From: Kiritimatiellia bacterium
GTDB lineage: Bacteria > Verrucomicrobiota > Kiritimatiellia > RFP12 > UBA1067
Length of the DNA: 50,369 nt
Reading direction: 5' to 3'
Assembly: GCA_017406465.1 (NCBI GenBank)
Contig: JAFQYM010000048.1
Coordinates: 1-50,369 of the forward strand
The position numbers and the translations under genes are program-made. The notes beneath the pieces were generated by a model. The model saw only the letters and a program-made list of their open reading frames with translations. It was not told the DNA's origin and did no database searches. This document shows, one piece after another, positions 1 through 8,024 of the stretch (position 1 is the stretch's first letter; each line of letters opens with the position of its first letter).

Positions 1-56
1 GCGCAATGCGAAGCGACGACGAAAAAGACGGAAGCGACCCGATTTCGACGCGTCGT

Positions 57-92
57 CATTTTGCCGAGAGGCTTGACGGCACTGGCAAAATG
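57..92. repeat. Interrupted palindrome (9-bp arms)
   Basis: CATTTTGCC at 57-65 is exactly complementary to GGCAAAATG at 84-92. The 18-nt loop contains a smaller GCCG/CGGC stem. It lies beyond the 3' end of iorA on the minus strand. There is no T-tract after it on either strand, so it is not a textbook intrinsic terminator, but it could stabilise an mRNA end. Confidence 0.5.
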
Positions 93-135
93 TGAAAGAC
101 CGCGAAATCGATGTCGCCACCGGCTTTTTCGCCGG

Positions 136-163
136 AGCTTTGCCGCGTATCCGCGGCAAAGCT
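136..163. repeat. Perfect 12-bp palindromic hairpin
   Basis: AGCTTTGCCGCG (136-147), loop TATC, then its exact reverse complement (152-163). A second small hairpin, CCGGC/GCCGG (120-135), abuts it. It is placed 70 bases past the iorA stop. The perfect stem and 4-nt loop suggest an mRNA 3'-end stabiliser or a repeated palindromic element. No U-tract follows. Confidence 0.6.
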
Positions 164-233
164 AGCGAGCCCTAAGCCGAAACTCGCCCCTCCGCGTACG
201 CGCCACCACTATACATCAAGTGTCGCGGCGAAT

Positions 234-2024
234 TCAGCGCACCCGCTTGATTGCGCCGAACTTGCAGACCTGGCCGCACTGCTTGCAGCCGGCGCACTGG
301 TTGGCATCGATGACCATCTGGAACGCGCCGGGACGGATCTCCTTGCCGCGAGTCATCGCGGGGCAGCCCATCTTGAAGCACGCGCCGCATGCCTTGCACT
401 TCTCCGGATCGACCTCACAGAGCCCTTCCTTCGTGAGCTTAGCCGCGATGCGGCAGGGCGCGTAGGCGATAACGAGCCACGGCTCGCCCGAGTCCATCGC
501 CGTAGAAAGCGTCTTCTCAAGTCCGCCGAGGTCGTCAGCCGAGACCTTGACGACGTTCTTGTAGCCGCAGGCCTTCGCGATGTCGCCGATCTCGGTGACA
601 GGCGCGGGATCGCCCGCGAGAGTCTTGCCGGTGCCGGGGTTGTCCTGATGACCAGTCATCGCAGTGATGCGGTTGTCGAGAACGACAGTCGTGACGGGCG
701 TTCCGTTGTAGAGCGCGGAGAGAATCCCCGTGATGCCGCTGTGGAAGAACGTCGAGTCACCGAGAACAGCGCAGATGCGGCCCTTGAGACCCGCCTTCCT
801 CATGCCCGCAGCGTTGCCGATCGACGCACCCATGCAGATCGTCGAGTCCATCGCGTCGAGGGGAGGAAACGCGCCGAGCGTGTAGCAGCCGATGTCGCCG
901 GTGACAGTAGCGCCGAGCTTGTGGAGAACGTAGAAAACGCCGCGGTGACCGCAGCCCGCGCAGAGGACCGGCGGACGCGTGGGAAGCCCTTCCGCCGGCT
1001 TCGCGACCTTTGCCTTCGGGACGTCGCCGAGAATCTCGTGGCGGAGGTTCTGCACGCGGTCGGCGTTGAGCTCGTGCATATTGAGCTCCGTCTTGTGCGC
1101 GAGAACCTTGAGCCCCATCGCCTTGATCTGCTCTTCGAGGAACGGATCGAGCTCCTCCACGACGAGCAGCTTCTTGACGGACTTCGCGAACTTCGAGACG
1201 AGCGCCTTCGGAAGCGGATTCGTCCAGCCGAGCTTCAGAATCTGGCAGTCGGGGAAAATCTCCTTCACGTACTGGTACGCGACGGCCGAGGTGATGATGC
1301 CGAGTCCCTTCGCCTTCGCGGAAACCTTTACGCCCTTCGCGGGCTTGACGACCTTGTTGAACTTCGAGCGGTTCGCCTCCTTCTCCATCGCCTCGGTGCG
1401 CTTCTGCGCATTCACGCGGTGCTGGCGCGCGAACATCGGAACGGGAATGTTCTTCGCGATGTTCTTCTTGTAGGGGATGAGCGGATGCGGCGCTGGCTTG
1501 AAGTCGCCGAGCTCGACGAGCGATGCCGAGTGGCTCGTGCGCGTCGTGAGGCGGAGAATCACGGGCACCTGGAACTTCTCCGAAAGCTCGAACGCCTTGA
1601 GCGTCATGTCGTACGCTTCCTGCGAGTCGGCGGGCTCGAGAAGAAGCGCACGCGCGAACTTGGCGAGGTTGCGGTTGTCCTGCTCGTTCTGCGACGAGTG
1701 CATGCCGGGATCGTCGGCCGAAACGAGGACGAAGCCGCCCAAGGGCCCAACGTAGGTGAAAGTCATCAAGGGGTCCATCGCGACGTTCAGCCCGACGTGC
1801 TTCATCGCGGTGATCGCGCGCGCGCCAGCCATCGAAGCGCCGACGGCAGTTTCGACCGCGACCTTCTCGTTCACCGCCCATTCACAGCGAATCGTGTCCT
1901 TGAACTTCGCTATGTTCTCGAGAATCTCCGTAGAGGGCGTGCCCGGATAGGCCGACGCCACTACACAACCTGCGTGGGCCGCAGCATGAGCGACCGCCTC
2001 GTTTGCACTGAGGAACTTCTTCAT
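234..2024 (-). CDS. iorA: Indolepyruvate ferredoxin oxidoreductase, alpha subunit
   Basis: A 596-residue protein matching IorA, the thiamine-diphosphate subunit that oxidatively decarboxylates aryl-pyruvates to acyl-CoA while reducing ferredoxin, in anaerobic amino-acid catabolism. The N-terminal pyruvate:ferredoxin-oxidoreductase-type domain carries AYPGTPSTE and the ThDP domain carries GDIGCYTLG and GDSTFFHSG. The C-terminus has two ferredoxin-type clusters: Cys 543/546/549/554 (CxxCxxCxxxxCP, the IorA variant) and Cys 577/580/583/587. Length is normal for IorA. AAAGGAG lies about 13 nt before the ATG. It is the last gene of the M50-kdgK-eda-permease operon seen here. The beta subunit iorB is not in the window, so it must lie to the left or elsewhere. 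Pairing a keto-acid oxidoreductase with a KDPG-pathway operon is unusual but plausible for a fermenter. Confidence 0.95.
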   Translation of the reverse strand: MKKFLSANEAVAHAAAHAGCVVASAYPGTPSTEILENIAKFKDTIRCEWAVNEKVAVETAVGASMAGARAITAMKHVGLNVAMDPLMTFTYVGPLGGFVLVSADDPGMHSSQNEQDNRNLAKFARALLLEPADSQEAYDMTLKAFELSEKFQVPVILRLTTRTSHSASLVELGDFKPAPHPLIPYKKNIAKNIPVPMFARQHRVNAQKRTEAMEKEANRSKFNKVVKPAKGVKVSAKAKGLGIITSAVAYQYVKEIFPDCQILKLGWTNPLPKALVSKFAKSVKKLLVVEELDPFLEEQIKAMGLKVLAHKTELNMHELNADRVQNLRHEILGDVPKAKVAKPAEGLPTRPPVLCAGCGHRGVFYVLHKLGATVTGDIGCYTLGAFPPLDAMDSTICMGASIGNAAGMRKAGLKGRICAVLGDSTFFHSGITGILSALYNGTPVTTVVLDNRITAMTGHQDNPGTGKTLAGDPAPVTEIGDIAKACGYKNVVKVSADDLGGLEKTLSTAMDSGEPWLVIAYAPCRIAAKLTKEGLCEVDPEKCKACGACFKMGCPAMTRGKEIRPGAFQMVIDANQCAGCKQCGQVCKFGAIKRVR

Positions 2025-2042
2025 TTTCTTGTACTTTCTCCT

Positions 2043-2111
2043 TTAAACTTGATTCATCAGAAAATCTTTTGCAGCCGTGTAGAACGTGTAGAGCTTCTGC
2101 ATATTCTCCAT
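2043..2111 (-). CDS. Possible 22-residue small protein
   Basis: A minus-strand ATG at 2111 opens a 22-codon frame (begins MENMQKLYTFYT, ends FLMNQV) that fills the gap between the sugar permease stop and iorA. Its TAA overlaps the AAAGGAG ribosome site of iorA, so it could couple iorA translation. No Shine-Dalgarno sequence is visible upstream and I recognise no family. It could be a chance frame. Confidence 0.25.
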   Translation of the reverse strand: MENMQKLYTFYTAAKDFLMNQV

Positions 2112-2114
2112 GTT

Positions 2115-3467
2115 CTATTTTGAAGTCCGGCGAAACGCGACTGCGTACACGCCGACCACGGCGAAGCAGATCGCGGGAACTACGAAAGAGGCACGAAGCG
2201 AGGCCTGCGTAAGCTTGAGGTTTGTATCCCACTCGCCCGAGAACATAGGCACGAGCTTCGTCCACAAGGAGTTCGCGTCGCCTATTATGGCCGCCATCCA
2301 GGGCGTGAGCAGTGCACCGCCCACGATTGCCATGATGAGCCCGGCCGCGCCAAGCTTGTGCGCCCTCTGGTCCATTCCACCAAGGGCGATGCCGTATATC
2401 GTCGGGAACATCAGCGACATAAAGCCCGACATCGCTATGAGGCAAATGACGTTCGCCGAGAACGGAAGACCGTGGACGGTGAAGAGGGCCTTCGTCGGCA
2501 GATACATTACACCGGCACAGCTGGCTATGGCGGCAAAAGCGAACGCCGCCATTATCAAGGCAGGCTGGACGTACTTCATCGCGAACGTCGCTATCCAGCG
2601 GCAGGCAATGAATGTCGATATCGCGATAAGGTAATATGTGGCGCCGTCCTTCGCCGTGACGCCAAGTTCCTTCTGGCAGTAGACGTTCATCCAGGTCCAC
2701 GCCGCGATTTGGACTCCGACGTAGAACACCTGCGCCACGACGCCAAGATACCAGCGCGGCGAATGGGCGAGGATGGAGAAGATCGCCTTGTAGTCGGTCT
2801 TTTCCTCAAGCACCGCATCGACGTCGGTCCTTCCCGAACGGAAGAAGAACACCCATATCGCCGCCGCTATCGCGCAAAGCCCGACATACGGCACGCATAC
2901 CCAGAAAAGCTCATGATGGACTATCGCGTCGAGTTCGGCGGCAGGCATAACCGCCCTCTCGTCGGCCGTCGCCGGATTGAGGTTCGCGAGGATGAGCTGC
3001 TGCGCAAGAAGGATGCCAGCGAGAGAGCCAAGAGGGTTGAACATCTGGGCGAAGTTAAGCCGCCTCACCGCCGTCGATTCATCTCCAAGCGCGAGCACGT
3101 ATGGGTTGCACGTCGTTTCAAGGACGGCACATCCACCGGCTACGACGAAGATGCCGACAATGTAGATCCAGAAGCTCTGCGCGATGCAGGCGGGAACATA
3201 GAGGAGAGCGCCAATGACATAGACGCCAAGGCCGACAAGCACGCCGACGCGGTAGCCAGCCCTCTGAATGAGCAGTGACGCAAAGATCGCAATCACCGAG
3301 TAAGCCCCGTAGAACGACACCTGGACAAAGCCCGCCGTGGACTGGCTCGTGCGGAATATCTTCTGGAACGCCGGCACGAGGTTGTCGGTCATGTTATTGA
3401 GAAGTCCCCAGAGCGCGAAGCAGCTGACGAGCATCGCGAATATGCCAAGGTATTTGCGCGGGACCAT
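2115..3467 (-). CDS. FucP-family MFS sugar permease
   Basis: About 450 residues with some twelve hydrophobic segments. It matches the fucose/glucose:H+ symporter (FHS) branch of the major facilitator superfamily: LLNNMTDNLVPAFQKIF near the N-terminus and the FucP-type stretch LETTCNPYV followed by RLNFAQMFNPLGSLAG. The start at 3467 (MVPRKYLGIF) is chosen because AGGAGG sits 8 nt upstream; an in-frame ATG seven codons earlier would place this site inside the coding region. It lies 33 bp after eda. The context (KDG kinase and KDPG aldolase just upstream) suggests import of a uronate, 2-keto-3-deoxy sugar or related monosaccharide across the inner membrane, but the substrate cannot be read from sequence. 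Confidence 0.9.
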   Translation of the reverse strand: MVPRKYLGIFAMLVSCFALWGLLNNMTDNLVPAFQKIFRTSQSTAGFVQVSFYGAYSVIAIFASLLIQRAGYRVGVLVGLGVYVIGALLYVPACIAQSFWIYIVGIFVVAGGCAVLETTCNPYVLALGDESTAVRRLNFAQMFNPLGSLAGILLAQQLILANLNPATADERAVMPAAELDAIVHHELFWVCVPYVGLCAIAAAIWVFFFRSGRTDVDAVLEEKTDYKAIFSILAHSPRWYLGVVAQVFYVGVQIAAWTWMNVYCQKELGVTAKDGATYYLIAISTFIACRWIATFAMKYVQPALIMAAFAFAAIASCAGVMYLPTKALFTVHGLPFSANVICLIAMSGFMSLMFPTIYGIALGGMDQRAHKLGAAGLIMAIVGGALLTPWMAAIIGDANSLWTKLVPMFSGEWDTNLKLTQASLRASFVVPAICFAVVGVYAVAFRRTSK

Positions 3468-3500
3468 GCTCTCTCCTCCTATTGTCACTAACTGCGGCCC

Positions 3501-4142
3501 TTAGCCGCGGATCTTCTTGACGAGCGCCGAGGCATCGGCTGCAAGCTTCTCAATCGCGGCATAGTCGCCAGCGGCAAGCGCGTCCTTCGGAACGATCCAC
3601 GTACCGCCGCAGGCAACGATTTCGGGAACGGCGAGGTAATCGCCTACGTTCGAGAGGTTGACACCGCCAGTCGGCATGAACTTCACGCCGGTAAAGCGGA
3701 ACGCGCCAAGAAGGTTCTTTATCATCTTGACGCCGCCAGCGGCCTCGGCCGGGAAGAACTTGACCATCGGCGCGCCAGCAGTTAGCGCCTGCGAAAGCTC
3801 GCTCGCCGTCGCGATGCCAGGGCAGAACGGAATCTGCTCCGCCTTCGCCGCCGCCATGATTACTGGGTCGAAGCCAGGCGCGACGCCGAACACGGCGCCG
3901 GCCTTCTTCGCGGCGCGAAGCTGCTCGACCGTGAGAATCGTGCCTGCGCCGACAATCGCCTCGGGAACTTCGCGCTTGATCGCGGCGATTGCGCCGGCGG
4001 CGGCCTTGGTGCGGAAGGTCACCTCCAAGACGGGAAGACCGCCCTTCACGAGCGCCTTCGCAAGCGGGACTGCCTGCTCTTCCTTTTCGATAACGATTAC
4101 CGGGATGATCCCCGCCGACTTGAGTGTTTCAACGATGTTCAT
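3501..4142 (-). CDS. eda: KDPG/KHG aldolase
   Basis: 213 residues, full length for bifunctional 4-hydroxy-2-oxoglutarate/2-dehydro-3-deoxy-6-phosphogluconate aldolase, which splits KDPG into pyruvate and glyceraldehyde-3-phosphate. Class I aldolase signatures are present: LEVTFRTKAA with the catalytic Glu, GAGTILTVEQ, and VKFFPAEAAGG with the Schiff-base Lys. It acts directly after KdgK, encoded upstream. It starts at ATG 4142, but no purine-rich ribosome site precedes it. Instead the whole kdgK-eda gap is a pyrimidine-rich (minus strand) octamer array, which could affect initiation. Cytoplasmic, end of the Entner-Doudoroff/uronate route. Confidence 0.95.
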   Translation of the reverse strand: MNIVETLKSAGIIPVIVIEKEEQAVPLAKALVKGGLPVLEVTFRTKAAAGAIAAIKREVPEAIVGAGTILTVEQLRAAKKAGAVFGVAPGFDPVIMAAAKAEQIPFCPGIATASELSQALTAGAPMVKFFPAEAAGGVKMIKNLLGAFRFTGVKFMPTGGVNLSNVGDYLAVPEIVACGGTWIVPKDALAAGDYAAIEKLAADASALVKKIRG

Positions 4143-4149
4143 GGGTAAA

Positions 4150-4205
4150 GTTGAAAGGTTGAAAGGTTGAAAAGTTGAAAGGTTGAAAGGTTGAAAGGTT
4201 GAAAA
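4150..4205. repeat. Seven tandem copies of an 8-bp repeat
   Basis: Seven head-to-tail copies of GTTGAAAG or GTTGAAAA (plus strand) occupy the intercistronic gap between the kdgK stop (4209) and the eda start codon (4142). The third and seventh copies end in A, all others in G. On the mRNA strand the unit is CTTTCAAC or TTTTCAAC. The array replaces the normal ribosome-binding region of eda. Confidence 0.95.
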
Positions 4206-4208
4206 GTT

Positions 4209-5309
4209 CTACCGGTCGACACGGGCGGAACCTCCGCCGACCATTTTCTCGACGTCCGCTTTCGTCGCCATCGAAGTGTCGCCAGGCGTCGTCATGGCGA
4301 GCGCACCATGCGCCGCACCGTAGTTGACCGCCTTCTCGGCGTCGTCAAAAGTCATGAAGCCATAGACGAGTCCCGAAGCGAACGAATCGCCGCCGCCAAC
4401 GCGGTCGTAGATCTCGAGCCCCGGGCGCTTGATCGACTCGTGCAGCTCGCCCTTGTACCAGCAGATAGCCGACCAGTCGTTTACCGTCGCGGACTTGACC
4501 GACCTAAGCGTCGTCGCCACGGCCTTGAAATTCGGGTAGATCGAGACGGCCTTCTCGATCATCTTCTTGAAGCCCTCGATCGGGAGCGTCGTAAGGTTCT
4601 TGTCAACGCCCTCGACATCGATGCCGAGCGCGGCGGTGAAATCCTCTTCGTTGCCGATCATGACGTCGACATACTTCGCGATTTCGCGGTTAACTTCCTG
4701 CGCCTTTGCCTGGCCGCCAATCGACTTCCAGAGCGAGGCGCGATAGTTGAGGTCGTAGCTCGTGACGGTGCCGTACTTCTTAGCGGCCTTGAGCGCCTCG
4801 ATCACGACGTCGGCAGTCGTCTCGGAAAGCGCGGCAAATATGCCGCCGGTGTGGAACCACCTGACGCCCTCCTTGCCGAAGAGCTGCTCCCAGTCGATGT
4901 CGCCGGGCTTGAGCTGGCTCACCGCCGTGAGCCCGCGGTCGGCGCAAGACCTGGCGCCGCGGCAGCCGAAGCCGCGCTCCACGAAGTTGAGCCCGTTCCT
5001 GACCGTACGGCCGATACCGTCGTAAGGAACCCACTTGACGTGGCTCGTGTCGACGCCACCCTGAAGCATGAAGTCCTCGACGAGACGCCCGACGGGATTG
5101 TCGGCAAAAGCGGTGACGGCGGTAGTCTTGAGACCGAAGCAACGACGGAGCCCGCGGACGACATTGTATTCGCCGCCGCCTTCCCAGACCTTGAAATCGC
5201 GCGCAGTGTGGATTCGCCCATCGCCCGGGTCGAGGCGAAGCATGATTTCGCCAAGACTCGCTGCATCCCACATCGCCGTTCCAGGCGCCTTTACCTTCAG
5301 TCCTTCCAT
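4209..5309 (-). CDS. kdgK: 2-keto-3-deoxygluconate kinase (PfkB family)
   Basis: 366 residues, ribokinase/PfkB fold, phosphorylating KDG to KDPG in uronate and pectin/alginate degradation. Seen: N-terminal LGEIMLRLDPGDGRI, substrate region GGGEYNVVRGLRR, the KDG-kinase-like stretch RNGLNFVERGFGCRG and SQLKPGDIDWEQLF, and the PfkB signature 2 VGGGDSFASGL with the catalytic Asp. The start at 5309 (MEGLKV) is preceded by GGAGGA at suitable spacing; a longer frame to 5351 would overlap the upstream M50 gene. It is 22 bp downstream of that protease and upstream of eda, so the two genes form a KDG-to-pyruvate pair. Confidence 0.93.
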   Translation of the reverse strand: MEGLKVKAPGTAMWDAASLGEIMLRLDPGDGRIHTARDFKVWEGGGEYNVVRGLRRCFGLKTTAVTAFADNPVGRLVEDFMLQGGVDTSHVKWVPYDGIGRTVRNGLNFVERGFGCRGARSCADRGLTAVSQLKPGDIDWEQLFGKEGVRWFHTGGIFAALSETTADVVIEALKAAKKYGTVTSYDLNYRASLWKSIGGQAKAQEVNREIAKYVDVMIGNEEDFTAALGIDVEGVDKNLTTLPIEGFKKMIEKAVSIYPNFKAVATTLRSVKSATVNDWSAICWYKGELHESIKRPGLEIYDRVGGGDSFASGLVYGFMTFDDAEKAVNYGAAHGALAMTTPGDTSMATKADVEKMVGGGSARVDR

Positions 5310-5331
5310 GTTTTCCTCCGTTCCAGTTTGT

Positions 5332-6093
5332 TCAATTCCTCGTGACGTCACAGTCGTCGCCTTCTCCGCCGTACGGAGGCGGAGAGACGCGCGCGCGAAA
5401 ATCCTGATAGTCCCAGCTCGATTCCATCAGCGCGAGCTGGTACTCGCGATAGCCCTCGGTCCAGATCATCCACGCGATCAAAATGCGGATGAATCCCCAG
5501 CCACCGCCGTAGACAATCGCATGAAGGCCAGAGAGACCGAGAATAATCGCGAAGACGCGCCCCACCCACATCGCGACGAAAGTCGCTTTGGGGCGCGAGA
5601 GGAACGCGCGAAGGACGCTGCGGAAGATGCGCCCGCCGTCAAGAGGGAAGCCAGGCAGAAGGTTGAAGCCGCCAAGCATGAGGTTGAGCCACATCAGATA
5701 CCAAAGCGCGAAATGGAGCCAGCTGTTCTCGATCTGGAGGAAGACAAGCGCGAGGAACCCGGCCACGGCGAGCGCAAACGAGACAAGCGGTCCCGCGAGC
5801 GCGGTGAGGAACTCCTGCCATGCCTTGCGCGGGAGAGAGATGAGCGAAGCGCAGCCGCCAAGGAGCGAAATCGTGATGTCGTTCGTGCGGTAGCCGAAAA
5901 GCCGCGCCGTCAGCGAGTGGCCAAACTCGTGCAAGACTATCGAAAGAGCCAGTATAAGCGCTTCGGTCACGCCATACGTGAACGACTCGCCAGACCCGAT
6001 GAAAAAAAGAAGCAATATCGCGAACGAGATGTCGACATAGACCGGTATCCCGAACGCCTCGCAAAGCTTGAACCTGTTTCCGAAAACTAGCAT
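5332..6093 (-). CDS. Site-2-type metalloprotease (M50 family), membrane
   Basis: 253 residues with about six membrane segments. The zinc-binding HEFGH (in LSIVLHEFGHSLTARLFGY) and the second metal motif NLLPGFPLDGGRIFRS are those of S2P/M50 intramembrane proteases of the compact SpoIVFB-like type, which cleave membrane-embedded regulators or remnant peptides. No PDZ or CBS domain is visible. First gene of the minus-strand operon with kdgK, eda, the permease and iorA; its substrate is unknown. The predicted -10 (6101-6106) is so close to the ATG that the transcript would start at or one or two bases before it, so translation may be leaderless. Confidence 0.88.
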   Translation of the reverse strand: MLVFGNRFKLCEAFGIPVYVDISFAILLLFFIGSGESFTYGVTEALILALSIVLHEFGHSLTARLFGYRTNDITISLLGGCASLISLPRKAWQEFLTALAGPLVSFALAVAGFLALVFLQIENSWLHFALWYLMWLNLMLGGFNLLPGFPLDGGRIFRSVLRAFLSRPKATFVAMWVGRVFAIILGLSGLHAIVYGGGWGFIRILIAWMIWTEGYREYQLALMESSWDYQDFRARVSPPPYGGEGDDCDVTRN

Positions 6094-6100
6094 AGGTTAT

Positions 6101-6131
6101 ATTATACCAAATGGCTCCACCGCTGTGGCAA
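6101..6131 (-). promoter_or_regulatory. Extended -10 promoter for the M50-kdgK-eda operon
   Basis: Minus-strand TATAAT (6101-6106) preceded by TGG, an extended -10. A TTGCCA hexamer (6126-6131) lies at a long 19-bp spacing. The expected start point falls at about 6094-6095, next to the ATG at 6093, predicting a leaderless mRNA. Confidence 0.6.
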
Positions 6132-6160
6132 TTTACTGCAAGTGACGATTTTAGTATAAT
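6132..6160 (+). promoter_or_regulatory. Divergent promoter for the TIGR02757-hydE-mnmA operon
   Basis: TATAAT at 6155-6160 with TTTACT at 6132-6137 (17-bp spacer). The predicted start near 6167 leaves only about 8 nt before the ATG at 6175, with no Shine-Dalgarno sequence. The opposing promoter is immediately adjacent, so the two operons share an 81-bp control region. Confidence 0.6.
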
Positions 6161-6174
6161 TTACGCCATCTGTT

Positions 6175-6948
6175 ATGGACGGAGAAGCAAAGAGACTCCT
6201 GCGGCAGTACGCGACGAAGTATGAAAAGGCGGAATTCCTCGAGGGAGATCCGTCGCGCTTCATGCATCTCGTGACTGGCGCGGCGAACCAGGAAGCGACG
6301 GCTTTCGTCGCCTCTGGCCTAAGCTTCGGCGCGAGAAGCCAGTTCCTGCCGCGCATACAGTGGCTTCTCGACTGCGCCCGCGGCAATATGGACCGCTGGA
6401 TCAGGACAGGCGCATTTGAGCACGACATGAAGCCCGGCGACTCGCGCTGCTTCTACCGCTTCTTCACCTACTCCGACATGCACCGCTTCTTTTCGCGCTA
6501 CCGCGAAATAATGGAGCAGCATGGCTCGCTCGGCGGGTTCGTGCGCGGCGTTGCGAACGGCGACGCCACCGCGGCGGTCGAGGCGATCTGCCGCCGCTTC
6601 AACGAAGGCGAGCCATGCGGCGTCGTGCCGAAAGACCCCCATTCCGCCTGCAAGCGCGTCTGCATGTTCCTGAGGTGGATGGTGCGCACCGACTCGCCGG
6701 TCGACCTCGGGCTCTGGACCGACTTTATCGACCGCCGCACGCTCGTCATACCACTCGACACGCATGTCGTGCAGGAGGCGCGGCGGCTCGGGCTTCTAAC
6801 AAGCGCCTGCACTTCGATGTCCGTCGCGCGGCGGCTCACGGCAAAACTCGCGGAGGTCTTTCCCGACGATCCGTGCCGAGGCGACTTCGCGCTCTTCGGA
6901 TATGGCGTAGACGAATCAAGCGCAGCAAGGACGGGAGAGATCGCATGA
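6175..6948 (+). CDS. TIGR02757 (DUF2400) family protein
   Basis: 257 residues. It matches the conserved bacterial family TIGR02757: motifs KRVCMFLRWMVR, then VDLGLWTDFIDRRTLVIPLDTH and the C-terminal DFALFGYGVD, in the expected order and spacing. The fold is thought to resemble helix-hairpin-helix DNA glycosylases, but a function is not established. First gene of an operon; its stop overlaps the hydE start (ATGA, 6945-6948), so translation is probably coupled. The mRNA leader seems to be only a few bases. Confidence 0.88.
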   Translation: MDGEAKRLLRQYATKYEKAEFLEGDPSRFMHLVTGAANQEATAFVASGLSFGARSQFLPRIQWLLDCARGNMDRWIRTGAFEHDMKPGDSRCFYRFFTYSDMHRFFSRYREIMEQHGSLGGFVRGVANGDATAAVEAICRRFNEGEPCGVVPKDPHSACKRVCMFLRWMVRTDSPVDLGLWTDFIDRRTLVIPLDTHVVQEARRLGLLTSACTSMSVARRLTAKLAEVFPDDPCRGDFALFGYGVDESSAARTGEIA

Positions 6949-8024
6949 GCGACGACGGCATTCTCGAAAAGGCGGCCGCAAAGGCGCGCGCGCTTACGCG
7001 CGGCGAACTTGCCGCGCTCATCGACTGGCCGGACGCCGAAGAGCTTTTCAAGGCGGCTTATGCCGTGAAGCTCCGCGAGATCGGTTCTCGCGTCTCGCTT
7101 AGGGGACTTATTGAGTTCGGGAATGTCTGCGAAAAGGACTGCTTCTACTGCGGCATCCGCAAGTCGAACGCGAACGTCCGCCGCTACCGCATGACGGCAG
7201 ACGAAATCGTCGCCGCCGCAAAGCGCGCGAAGGACGCGGGATACGGCAGCGTCGTTTTGCAGTCGGGAGAGCTTACAGGCGAAGCGAGCGTCGCGTTTGC
7301 CGAAGACATCGTCCGCCGCATCCACGAAGACGCGGGCGACGAGTTTGGAATAACCTTGAGTCTCGGCGAGCAGACAGAGGAAACGTACCGTCGCTGGAAG
7401 GAGGCAGGCGCGCACCGCTATCTCCTTCGCATTGAGACGTCGAACCCGGAGCTCTACGCAAAGCTCCATCCCGCGAGCCATTCCTGGGAAGCGCGGCGCG
7501 ATTGCATACGGGCGCTCAGGCGATGCGGCTACCAGGTCGGAACAGGCATAATGTCGGGGCTCCCCGGGCAGACGACGGACGACCTCGCCGCAGACATCGA
7601 GTTTTTCGCAACCGAAGACATCGACATGATCGGCATGGGGCCCTACATCCCGCACCCCGACACTCCCCTTGGCGCAGGCCAGTCGCTCGCAGGCGACGCG
7701 GCGAAAAAGCGCCTTGAGCTGGGGCTCAGGATGATCGCGGCGACGCGGCTCTATCTCCACGACGTAAACATCGCCGCGGCGACCGCGCTGCAAGCGCTTG
7801 CCGAAGACGGGCGCGAACGCGGGCTTCTCGCGGGGGCGAACGTCGTGATGCCAAACGTCACCGACACGCAATACCGCGCCGACTACCAGCTATACACTGG
7901 GAAGCCCTGCATTGGCGAGGCCTCCGACCTCTGTCGCGGCTGCATGGCGCGGCGCATCGAGTCAATTGGCGAAGAGCCGCTGTGGAACGCACGCGGCGAT
8001 TCGCCGCACTGGAGGAAGAGATGA
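6945..8024 (+). CDS. hydE: [FeFe]-hydrogenase maturase HydE (radical SAM)
   Basis: 359 residues. The radical-SAM cluster motif C62-x3-C66-x2-C69 sits in FGNVCEKDCFYCGIRKSN, the typical HydE context, followed by SGLPGQT and IGMGPYIPHPDTPLG. HydE helps build the non-protein dithiomethylamine ligand of the H-cluster. The C-terminus has Cys-x7-Cys-x2-Cys (CIGEASDLCRGC), the same spacing as the accessory cluster of some HydE proteins. Start 6945 is supported by GGGAGAG upstream and the ATGA overlap; longer upstream frames are shadows of the preceding gene. HydF, HydG and a hydrogenase are not in the window. A related methyl-ornithine-synthase-like role cannot be fully excluded, but the motif set favours HydE. 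Confidence 0.9.
   Translation: MSDDGILEKAAAKARALTRGELAALIDWPDAEELFKAAYAVKLREIGSRVSLRGLIEFGNVCEKDCFYCGIRKSNANVRRYRMTADEIVAAAKRAKDAGYGSVVLQSGELTGEASVAFAEDIVRRIHEDAGDEFGITLSLGEQTEETYRRWKEAGAHRYLLRIETSNPELYAKLHPASHSWEARRDCIRALRRCGYQVGTGIMSGLPGQTTDDLAADIEFFATEDIDMIGMGPYIPHPDTPLGAGQSLAGDAAKKRLELGLRMIAATRLYLHDVNIAAATALQALAEDGRERGLLAGANVVMPNVTDTQYRADYQLYTGKPCIGEASDLCRGCMARRIESIGEEPLWNARGDSPHWRKR

Larger units (their letters stand above)
1..233. other. Left-edge intergenic region with two strong hairpins
   Basis: No convincing gene is seen between the window edge and the iorA stop. The stretch holds an interrupted 9-bp palindrome (57-65 with 84-92) and a perfect 12-bp palindrome (136-147 with 152-163), described separately. 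A minus-strand ATG at 59 opens a frame that runs off the window after 19 codons with a mildly hydrophobic stretch (VASVFFVVAS). It has no Shine-Dalgarno sequence and lies inside the first hairpin, so I do not call it a gene. No iorB start is recognisable here. Confidence 0.5.

Noticed and set aside
1..59. Start of iorB at minus-strand ATG 59
   Set aside because: The 19 visible codons do not resemble the IorB N-terminus and there is no ribosome site.
111..2123. A 670-codon plus-strand open frame
   Set aside because: Antisense to iorA, whose cofactor motifs are intact on the minus strand.
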